A DNA stretch of 64,000 nucleotides, taken from assembly GCA_015680685.1 (NCBI GenBank), contig MNCI01003893.1:289340-353339 (forward strand). The letters run 5' to 3'. The DNA comes from Gnetum montanum (taxonomy: Eukaryota > Streptophyta > Gnetopsida > Gnetales > Gnetaceae). The position numbers and the translations under genes were made by a program. This document shows, piece after piece, positions 23,569-32,422 of this stretch (its first letter is position 1; each line of letters opens with the position of its first letter). Under the pieces are notes generated by a model. The model was not told the DNA's origin, did not search any database, and saw nothing but the letters and a program-made list of their open reading frames with translations.

Positions 23569-25084
23569 CCCTGTCAATTCACATGAATCAGGGAGGCAAA
23601 AATTGGAGAGATTGGAAATTCTGAGAGAGGAAAGAACCTGCAATCCTTGGGTGCTCAACACACCTGACTATTGTTATCCAAACATTTCTCACATTCATCA
23701 CATCACATCATCGCATCATCACTTCAGACATCATCCCGGGGCTTAGTGCTTGACCTGCCATCTACACGTGCAGTTACACTTTGATCGGTGCATAACTTTT
23801 TATTAAACAATACAATACATTTCATTGCCTCCCATTTACATTATTTACTTCAGTTTATGCTTTTTTTTGCAATATAACTTTTTTTATGCTTTATTTATAA
23901 TTCAGTACACTTTGTTTACATTTCGTATCGTTGTTTACATCCTGTTTACATCGTTTATGATAACCCCAGCGTTAGTCGTAGCTTACGCTCGGGGAAGTCC
24001 TTGGTTGATTTGCGTGCAAACCATCCAAGGCACTCTGCCTTAGTTCCCTTTTCTAGCTTGCCCTTAAGTGAAGGCAGGGTCAACTGTGGCTGCCCGATGA
24101 TCTCTTGGTGTCTGTTTCCCTTCTAGCCTTACACCGACGATTTAGGTTAGTACACAAAGTACCCCTACACTCAACCATACGAATATGAGCATTTCACGCA
24201 TGATCTGGTTGAGCTAGAGGGGCTAGTTGTGGTATCTAGATAGTTACTCGTAGGTCACAGTTCACTATCTTCCCACCTGGACTAGTATTAGCTTTGTCAC
24301 GTATGGTTTAGTCCAAAGTGAGATGTATGATGTGTTTCTACACTAGTACTAGTCCTGAGTATGATGGAAAATAATATTAACTAAGCTAAGCGAGAGAGGG
24401 TGAGAGAGAATCTAAGATAGCCTAAGTGCGATGAGCATCTGTTCCTCAATCATCCGTACACATCTTGGACCTCGTGCATGACTACCACTGGGATTACCAA
24501 GCATAGATCCTAGGTACGCTACTAGGTTACCAAGTAGTCACACTTAAATGCTCATAATCAAGTTGTACTCATTTGGCATTTTAATAGGAGATAAGGATGA
24601 GAGATACTAACTAAGAAAGTAGTAATAAAAAAAAATAAATAAATAATTAAACTAAGTGAATGCTAAAATGATGAAGTAATCTCGATCTTTATTTTCGGTC
24701 ATGTACGTGTCCAAGTACGTCACACTCGAATAAGGATGTCGTACAATTACAATCACAACATTGCAGGCATACACTAGGAAATAATTCTAACTCTAAGAAG
24801 GAAAAACTTCAAGAGTTTAGGTAAGGAACTAAGAACTAAGTCCTAGAATAAGGAAAGCCATCTCTTATTTATAGAAATTGAGGCAGGTTGCGATATTGCG
24901 TATGCGAGATCATGGGGCGGACGTGATATCGCAGATGTCATATTGCGTACGCGATATCGCGGCTGATGCGATATCACGGCTATGATATCGAGGGTCTGAT
25001 AATTAGGCTTGACAGATCATATCTTGTATCAGGGCTTTGATAACAGGGCTTTGATAATTAGGCCCGACAAACCATGACTCATCA

Positions 25085-25097
25085 TATCCCCATGACT
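25085..25097 (-). other. Polypurine tract of M3
   Basis: It reads AGTCATGGGGATA on the minus strand, directly before the 3' LTR. Confidence 0.75.
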
Positions 25098-25258
25098 GAA
25101 TAACAACTCATCCTCGAGTCAAAGAAAGTGAGGAACAAGTTCAATTGATTACACAGTGGATAGGTATGGGATTATTGACTAACTAGGAATTTATTTATGT
25201 CATAATGGAGAATTAAACACAATTTGGACATAGACACAAAGGACAAAACTTGTGGAAC

Positions 25259-25697
25259 TCATGGGGTTCCCGGTAGTGGTGGCTCCTCTATGGGTGCCTC
25301 TTCTTTGTCCTGCACGATCAAGCTTCTGAGATTAATACTGTTGAAGAAGCGCTTGACATTTCTCCTCTTCTATCCAAGGATTATGAGCCGTACATGCTGA
25401 TGTTCCAATGTTTGATGGAGTCGGAACTTTCCATGAACATGGTAGTTGCAAGAACACTTGATTGGCCTTGACATGTTATGCTGCAAACAATAGTCATTCC
25501 TCTTCACAGGCTTGGGCCCTGACCTCTCCACCTTTTGCTTGGATAGATTATGCAGTAATAGGAGTTCCATGATTGATGCTAAGTGACTGTGCCTCCTACT
25601 TTGCATGTTCTGCATGAAGTCCTTGGCCTCTACCTTCCCCTAGTCTTTCGGTTGCACCTTGAGAAGGTCCTCCTTGTTATCTTCTTTTAGGGGTCAT
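25259..25697 (-). pseudogene. M3 ORF3 remnant, internally deleted
   Basis: Only the two ends of ORF3 are kept. The N-terminal part starts at ATG 25697 (MTPKRR-like) and runs through a Gln-rich stretch to about 25500. The C-terminal part ends PPLPGTP and a stop at 25259. About 2.3 kb of the middle, including the conserved plant-transposon-like domain and the coiled coil, is missing. The start, splice-acceptor context and Pro-rich terminus match M5. Confidence 0.7.
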
Positions 25698-25727
25698 CTA
25701 TAATCACACAAAGATCAATTGTTAGTA
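25698..25727 (-). promoter_or_regulatory. Putative branch point and 3' splice site before M3 ORF3
   Basis: On the minus strand TACTAAC is followed, 24 bases after the branch A, by GATTATAG and the ORF3 ATG. TACTAAC is a textbook branch-point sequence, and the spacing is right for a 3' splice site. Confidence 0.6.
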
Positions 25728-26737
25728 AGGTTATTGAAAAAATTTCAATGATTTCATACCTTACTCATTGCTNTTAAATGTAATCCATACTAGTTTCACA
25801 AAACACACACATGTAGGTACCATCGGAATGAGGTAAGAATTCTACACTATACGAGACACAAGCAACAATTACATGAACAATGAGATGAGATGGTGTATAG
25901 AAGGGATTGTAGAGATTGGGACATGAGGTAACTGACCCATGGCACAGTGAATCCTATGTGTAAAGCATGATTAATGTGTCATTAACCCATCGTTCCAAGA
26001 TCAGGACCAAGTTCATTCCTTTGATCAGTGACACTGCATTGTTTCATCCCATGATGAGCGACTATGAGAGTACCATAACAACAAGGCGTACGATCACTTG
26101 GCATTTTATTCAAGGGAGGAATGATTTTTGTTTTGTGGCACTTTTTCTTTTCATTTTTTTTCTCTTTTTTTTTGATTGCTGAATCCAGAGAAGCCACCAA
26201 CCATTAGGCATGGGTGCATGTCTTTTCAGTGGGACCCCCTAGAACAACATTGGATTTTTAAGTGCCTTTTGATTACTCTTACTCCCATTTTTTGTTAGAT
26301 CTACAAGGATCTTAGTACAACCATGTTGCATGACAACTCCCACAGACGTCACCAAAGAGAATCCGCAAGTCTCCTTGATGTCACACCCTAATCATTCCCT
26401 TTTGGTCCATCCTTCTTCATTTTGGGTACAATGAACACAAAAGTAATTTTAAGTTTTTTTTAAATGTCAAGAAAATCACTGTACCCTCGATCAGAACCTC
26501 TTATTTGTAGAGTGGATGAGTGGGTGCAATGGGCTTACTGTCCAAAAAATTGATCACTCGAGACTTGATAACATTGAACACACTTCAACTAACAAGCCAT
26601 ATGAGTGTTTTATTCGTAGATGAGATTACTTACAAAAGAGTAGAAAGATAAAAAGACAAAATGATAAAACAAGAAATTGAAAACTGAAAAACTAGAAAAC
26701 AAAAAGTTGTAAAATTAAAGAAAATAAAAAGTGGCTA
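25728..26737 (-). other. M3 spacer
   Basis: No supported gene. It is homologous to the spacers of M1, M2 and M4, including AATTGGTGG-like and AGAAGCCACC blocks. A single N lies at 25773. Confidence 0.6.
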
Positions 26738-28738
26738 TTAATCTTGCTTGTTACTAGAATGGAGGGTACTCCCCATAACTAAATGGTTGAGGATGGCAAG
26801 GATTAATAATGGAAGATGACGATCCTTGCATGTTGGAAATATTAGGACCCCATCATACTTACCCCATTGGGCTCCACACACTTGGTTATAGTAAGCATAG
26901 TGGGGCAATTTATGAGATGTGGTTCCCAGATAACGAGTTGACCCACTATGATAATTGAGACCGTAAGATGGTATGCAAGGATCAGGACGTTGCTCTCCAT
27001 CGTTGTGTTTATTAGGCCATATGGTTGTTGGAGTGTTACTTGGAGGCCTTGATGAGGTGACATGAGACGTTGGATTCGAAGGGAAGGATGCACCACAGTG
27101 TTGGGCTTGTGCTGAGTTAGAGAGTGCAGTGGCCTTGGAATTGTGTTGTCCCTTCTTACAGTCATGTTTAAAGAAGGGATGCTTTTGATGTTGAGGAGGC
27201 CTCTCACTATTGTTGGCAATAGTAGCACAAGCAACGTTCGTGGGTTGTTGCTGTGGTGCAGACACTTCAGGAACAGTTGGTGGCGATGTAGAAGGAGGGA
27301 AAGGATGAGAATGTTGAAATTCAGGAGAAGTATAAGGTACACAAGGCAATGGTTGTGTTGAAGGTATGGGCTGATAGTATTGGGGAGAATGATAATGTGG
27401 TGAGATAGGGTATGTTGACCTAGTTGGAGAAACAAGGTATTGGACTAGATAAGCATTTGGATTCGAACGATAGGAAGGGTGTCTCCAGTTTAGGGGTGGC
27501 TTCCCCCATGACTGGGATTGTTGCCACTGTGATCGAACACAGTATCTCTGTACAAACTTGGGATGTAACGTGCTTCCCCAATGCTCATATAAATGTAACA
27601 AGATTGGGCATTGGCCCTTGGGGTGATTGTACAAGCAAATGTTGCATTCATATGTATGATTGATAGTTGAGCTCTTATTTTCCTTATCCCTTCTTTTCGA
27701 TTGTCTACTAATACTTTGTTCTGCTTCTTAGGTTGTCAAAACTCTATCTCCAATGATATTGATATATTCTCCACACTTTTTATGTGTCCATTCCAACATC
27801 TTATTAATCTTTGCCTCGACTTCCTCTAATGATTGTGGTATTGGCAAAGATGATTTTTCCTCCTTGAGATTGGTTGATTTCTCCTTTTTGTGATTATGGA
27901 CCCCTGTTAAGTTGAGATTCTGGTCCCATTGATGTTTTTCAACATTCTCCCATCTAGCCATTTCTCCTTCTTCTTTTGCTACCCACTTAATAAGCTCTTG
28001 GACTTGATGGGTTCGTAGTTCGTATAGTTGACCTTGGGCATACATCCCTAGGGTTTCTCTTGTTGCATCACGAAGCCCATCAATGATATGGTACATTAGC
28101 CTTTCCTCAGAGAACTCATGGCTTGGACAGTTGTTTAACAGTGCATAATATCTTTCTAAGGCCATGTCCAAGGGTTCATGTTGTGCTTGTTTCCACTCTT
28201 GGATTTGTTTCCTCAAGGCTGACACTCTTTCTTAGGTTTGATATCTTTCATTAAAGAGTTCTACCATTGTTGGCCAATGTCATATTGACTTTGGTTTTAG
28301 CGATCTATACCATACTTTTGCTTGGCCAACGAGTGTCATAGGAAAGAGCTTGAGTTTTTGCCAACCGTTATCAATGTTGTTCCATGTACAGGCATTGTAG
28401 AAGGCTTCTAAATGTTGTTGCAGATCTAAGTCATAGCGTCCTGAGAAATTGGAAAATTTGTTTAAATCGAGCCTGGGTAGACAGCTCTCTTTACGATGCC
28501 TACGAGAGATTAGAACAGCCTCTTATATTTGCATTAGGCTTGTACTAGCTAGTAGGGGTTCATCGTCATCAAGTAAGTTATGCTTTTATGCATTGGGATG
28601 ATGTTGCCTCCATTTATGTTTATAAGAAACCCCCACCTCGGGTTGTGTACTCCAATCTTCATTGTCATATAGTTCGTTAGTTCTCCAATGAATTTCCTCA
28701 CTAGGTGTGGCATTATTATTGTCTTGTAGGAGAGGCAT
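26738..28738 (-). pseudogene. gag: M3 gag, nearly intact
   Basis: One frame of 666 codons runs from ATG 28738 (MPLLQDNN) to the stop at 26738, broken only by five in-frame stops (four before residue 172, one near residue 337). Residues about 100-270 form the retrotrans_gag domain (WQKLKLFP, VWYRSLKPKS, LFNERYQT, RYYALLNNCPSHEF, RETLGMYAQGQLYELRTH). A zinc knuckle CNICLYNHPKGQC follows at about residue 363, with C-X2-C-X3-H-X4-C spacing. The rest is rich in Pro, Tyr, Ser and His. The last residues align, with a frame change, to the end of pol, so pol was removed between them. It is the best-preserved protein in the window. Confidence 0.85.
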
Positions 28739-28860
28739 GATTGTGAAAGTGTGTGTGAATTTGTATGTGACTTTTTATAATTATTTCTTCGTAAAAGATA
28801 TATCGTTAATTACTGTATAGCGACCTTGTATGATATAGCTAATCTAGATAACTGGCATCA

Positions 28861-28878
28861 TCCTTGGCAACGGTGCCA
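28861..28878 (-). other. Primer binding site of M3 (tRNA-Asp type)
   Basis: It reads TGGCACCGTTGCCAAGGA on the minus strand, next to the LTR. It differs at three positions from the complement of the plant tRNA-Asp 3' end. Confidence 0.85.
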
Positions 28879-28879
28879 A

Positions 28880-29864
28880 TGATGAGTGGCGAGGTACCCC
28901 TACACTCAACTATACAAATACAAGCATTTCACGCACAATTCGATTGAACTCTGTAGACGGGCTAGTTGTGGTATCTAGATAGTTACTCATAGGTCGCAGT
29001 TCGCTATCTTCCCACTTGGACTAGTATTAGCTTTGTCACGTATGGTTTAGTCTAGAGTGAGATGTATGATGTGTTTCTAGACTAGTACTACTCCTGAGTA
29101 TGATGGAAAATAATATTAACTAAGCTAAGAGACAGAGGGTGAGAGAGAATCTAAGCTAGCCTGAGTGTGATGAGCATCCATTCCTCAATCATCCATACAC
29201 ATCTTGGACCTCGTGCACGACTACCACTGGGATTACCAAGCGCAGATCCTAGGTACACTATTGGGTTACCAAGTAGTCACACTTAAATGCTCGTAATCAA
29301 GTCGTACTCATTCGGCATTTTAACAAGAGATAAGGGTGAGAGATATTAACTAAGAAAACAGTAAATAATAATTAAATAAATAAATAATTAAACTAAGTGA
29401 ATGCTGCAATGATGAAGTAATCTCGATCTTTATTTTTGATCATGTGCATGTCCAAGTACATCACACTCGAATAAGGATGTCGTACAATTACAATCACCAC
29501 ACTGCGGGCATACACTGGGAAATAATTCTAACTCTAAGAAGGAAAAACTACAATAGTTTGGGTAAGGAACTAAGAACTAAGTCCTAGAACAAGGAAAGCC
29601 ACCTCTTATTTATAGAAATTGAGGTAGGCTGTGATATCGCGTACGCGATATCACAACCTGCCTCAATTTTTATAAATAAGAGGTGGCTTTCCTTTACGCA
29701 ATATCGCGGGGCAGACGTGATATTGTGGATGTGATATCACGTACGTGATATCGCGACTAATGCGATATTGCAGCTGCGATATCGGGGGTCTAATAATTGG
29801 GCTTGACAGACCATATTTGTTATCAGGGCTCCAATAACTGGGCTTGAAAGACCATGTCTCATCA
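28880..29864 (-). repeat. M3 5' LTR
   Basis: Complete LTR of 985 bases with TGATGAG and CTCATCA ends. U3 (29630-29800) is dense in GATATCGCG palindromes. It is longer than its 3' partner because of an inverted duplication at 29591-29694. Confidence 0.9.
29591..29694. repeat. 104-bp near-perfect palindrome containing two opposed TATA boxes
   Basis: The arms 29591-29642 and 29643-29694 are reverse complements over 52 bases with three mismatches, and no spacer. The centre is GCGT|ACGC. Each arm carries a TATAAATA or TTATTTATA sequence, so the LTR core promoter is present in both directions. The M3 3' LTR has only a single copy at the matching place (about 24851-24900). Confidence 0.9.
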
Positions 29865-30099
29865 GACTGCATCTTACCTTATTCTTAGTGTGTTTCATTA
29901 AAAATTAAAAGTATGTACAAAGAAAATTAAAACAAAGTATGAAAAGGATGAAAAAGATAGTAAAAATGGAAAAAGATGTAAAGAATGAAAAATTATTAAA
30001 GAATGGAAAAATGTGAACGAATTAAGAAATTATTAAGAAATGGAAAAGTATAAAAGAATGAAAAAAATTAAAAAGAAAGTAAAAAGTTCAGTAAAGTAC
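29865..30099 (-). other. M2 spacer, part 2
   Basis: Continuation of the M2 spacer after M3, A-rich with repeated AAAAATG/AAAGAATG stretches. No gene is seen. It ends at the pol stop at 30100. Confidence 0.6.
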
Positions 30100-31340
30100 C
30101 TATGGGTTCAAATGGACACGCCCATGACTATTATTAGGATTGTTTAAATGAAAGAGAGAATGGGTGGAAGATAGTTGGACAAAGTGTGTAGATTTCTTTG
30201 AATGTTCATAGTAGAGTTTGACTTGTTGAATGTTAGCAAGAATGAGCTAATTTAGATAGGATGGGAGGTAGATATGTAAGGCACCAGATGGATAAGTGGC
30301 TTGAACAATGTACAGTCACTCTCAAAGTGTCTGAAATTTGGCTTTTTGGGTTAAATGATTAGGATTATAGTAAGGGACCTTATCACTGGGTTGTAGAGTT
30401 ACTTGTCTTATCCTTGTATTGTGCCTAAGTTTGATGTAATGTTTGTGGACTTTCTTAATTATGAGTGCTATGAGCCTATTTTCATCTAAAAGGTTTAGAT
30501 TCATGAGATGTTCGTTTTAGGCTAAGCTCAGATCAAGGTCAAGTTGACTGGTAGTAGCTAAAGTGTAAAGCTTTGCCTGAATTAGGAGTGTTGGTAGCTT
30601 ACCATAAACTAACTCATATGGTGAGTATCCTATAGGTAATTTCCAAGATGTTCTATAGGCCCATAAAGCACCATTCAGTTTAGTTCTCTACTACTTTCTA
30701 AACCTACTAATTGTCTTAGTAAGTATCTTAAGAATTTCTTAGTTAGTCACTTTAGCTTGATCAATTGCTTGGGGATGATATCGTGTGGTTAGTTTTTGGT
30801 CCACCCCTAGTTGTTGCATGAGCTTTTTAAATGTAGCACCAGTGAAGTGAGTCCTGTTATCTAATATGAGCATTCTCAATACTCCAAAACTATTCACCAC
30901 ATGCTATACTCCAAATCTTTGTTGTACAGTCCTTTATTGCTGTTGCCTCTACCCACTTAGTATAGTAATCCATAGTCACAATTATATATGCTTTTTCATT
31001 TGACATCAATGTTATGGATCCCATAAAATCAATTTCCCATATGTCAAAGGGTTCAAATGGCTACATCCATTATTGTGGCCCTTCATATTTGATCGTAATT
31101 CCTCCATCTTTTTGGCATCACTCACAAGATTGTGCAAATGTATGGGTGTCTTTGAACAAGGTAGGCCAGAAGTAGCTTTCCATCATTAATGTGAGTATCA
31201 TTTTATGCCCTGCATAGTGGCCACCACATGGACCTTCATGGGTGTCATGTAAGACTCTATGTTGGTCACACTCTAGCACACAACATCTAACTAGCCTGTC
31301 TACAAAAATCTTATATAGATTACCATTAATTTCAATATAT
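30100..31340 (-). pseudogene. pol: M2 integrase
   Basis: Ends NSHGRVHLNP at 30100, matching the LSHGGDGQPC terminus of M4. The C-terminal region is clear at 30504-30322 (HKHYIKLRHNTRIRQVTLQPSDKV). The core at about 30750-31080 has the GSITLMSNEKAYIIVT reading around the first catalytic Asp. The N-terminal zinc-binding part lies at about 31080-31300. Many stops are present. It is more diverged from M1 than M4 is. Confidence 0.7.
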
Positions 31341-31439
31341 CTTTTTACTCTATGAAGGAATTGTTCCCATTGTTTCTTACTCTAGTCAGCAGGAAGCTGT
31401 TGTGCTGATAGGTAGGTTAGATATTCTATGGTCCATGGC

Positions 31440-32422
31440 TTTCTTCTTGAACTTACAACCTTTAATATTTCTATAAATAGATTCTCATCAGGGAACTGGT
31501 CGAATATAGGTTCTACTTGATCTTAGGCATTTCACTTTAGCCTTGATCAACTACCACATTTTCTGTTCCCTTTTTATCGATCATCGTGATGTCAAATTCT
31601 TGAAAAATAATGAGTCATATTATCACCTTGGGATTGACCATTGGTTTTTTCATGGGAAATCGAATTGCACTATGATCAATATGGGCATAAATATAATACT
31701 TGAGCACATAATGTCTGAACTTTTCAAGTGTGTACCCCATATCCATTAGCTCTTTTTCTATTGCAGTGTAGTTCAATTATGCTCTGGTGATGTTTCTATT
31801 GGCACAATGTATATAATAGGGTCTCTTTGATCTATTTTGATCATCTAGTTATGTCAATATTTCACTAAGCACATAATTGGAAGCATCGGTCATGGTATGA
31901 AAAGGCTTGGACCAATCTAGAGCTTGAAGGATTGGTGTCTCAACTAGTTTCTGCTTCAAAGCTTCAAATGCCTTTTTGCATGACTCTATTAATTTGAAGG
32001 ATGCATCCTTCTTAGTGAGTTCCATAAGCGGTTTTACTATCTTTGAAAAATTCTCTATAAATCTTCTATATTATCTTGTGTGGCCTAAGAATGATCTCAC
32101 ATCTTTTATTGTCTATGGCCTTTGAGTGATATTTTGTATGACTTGAATCTTTTTAGGATCTACCTCTATGCCTTTCTGAGAGATTTTATGTCCCAACACT
32201 ATACCATATTGGACCATGAAGTGGATTTTCTGCCAATTGAGCTTGAGATTGGTTTCCATACATCTCTTTAGTACATGCTCCAACCAATTTAGTGCTTGCT
32301 TGAAATCAATATTGTATTTCGAACAATCATCCATGAAGACCTCTATGCCATTGTCAATTTGTTTTTGGAAGATACTGAGGACTAGTCTCTAGAAGGTGGT
32401 TGACACATTATAAAGACCAAAG
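31440..32422 (-). pseudogene. pol: M2 RNase H and 3' half of RT, cut by Z+
   Basis: RT is represented by the catalytic box region GIEVFMDDCSKY, then LNWQKIHFMVQYGIVLGH and VDPKKIQVIQNI (32334-32113). RNase H follows at about 31440-31900 with several stops. The sequence stops at 32422 just upstream of the FMDD box (a FGLYNV-like reading), where the Z+ LTR begins. The upstream half of RT should lie outside the window. Confidence 0.8.

Larger units (their letters stand above)
22228..24154 (+). mobile_element. S: solo LTR of an unrelated retrotransposon
   Basis: A 1927-base insert starting TGAAACACC and ending TTAGTACA, flanked by CAAGG (22223-22227) and CAAAG (24155-24159), lies 15 bases inside the M3 3' LTR. 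TG...CA ends, a 5-base target duplication, an internal TATAAATA and no coding content identify a solo LTR, the product of LTR-LTR recombination. Its base composition and repeats differ from families M and Z. The plus-strand orientation is inferred from the TATA box. Confidence 0.8.
22213..25084 (-). repeat. M3 3' LTR, split by solo LTR S
   Basis: The first 15 bases (22213-22227, TGATGAGTGGCAAGG) and 24155-25084 together form one LTR matching the M3 5' LTR. U3 carries diverged GATATCGCG palindromes at 24895-25000, and a TATAAATA box on the minus strand near 24869-24876. The polypurine tract complement follows at 25085. Confidence 0.85.
22213..29864 (-). mobile_element. M3: family M gag-only element
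   Basis: M3 is bounded by TGATGAG...CTCATCA LTRs and by GACTA (22208-22212) and GACTG (29865-29869), a 5-base target duplication with one transition. On the minus strand it contains a 5' LTR, primer site, a long gag frame, a spacer, a 0.44-kb ORF3 remnant, a polypurine tract and a 3' LTR. There is no PR, RT, RNase H or IN. It would have needed pol proteins from a relative such as M1 or M4. Solo LTR S interrupts its 3' LTR. Confidence 0.85.
16777..32422 (-). mobile_element. M2: family M element, host of the M3 and Z+ insertions
   Basis: M2 consists of a truncated 3' LTR (16777-17439), polypurine tract, ORF3, spacer, and the 3' part of pol as far as RT (30100-32422). M3 interrupts the spacer at 22213-29864 with a near-perfect target duplication. 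Z+ starts inside RT at 32423, so the rest of M2 (RT start, PR, gag, 5' LTR) should lie beyond the right edge of the window. The outer end of its LTR is missing at the contact with M1. Confidence 0.75.

Noticed and set aside
26842-27435. 197-codon minus-strand frame
   Set aside because: It overlaps the M3 gag frame in another register. The gag frame has the zinc knuckle and the retrotrans_gag homology.
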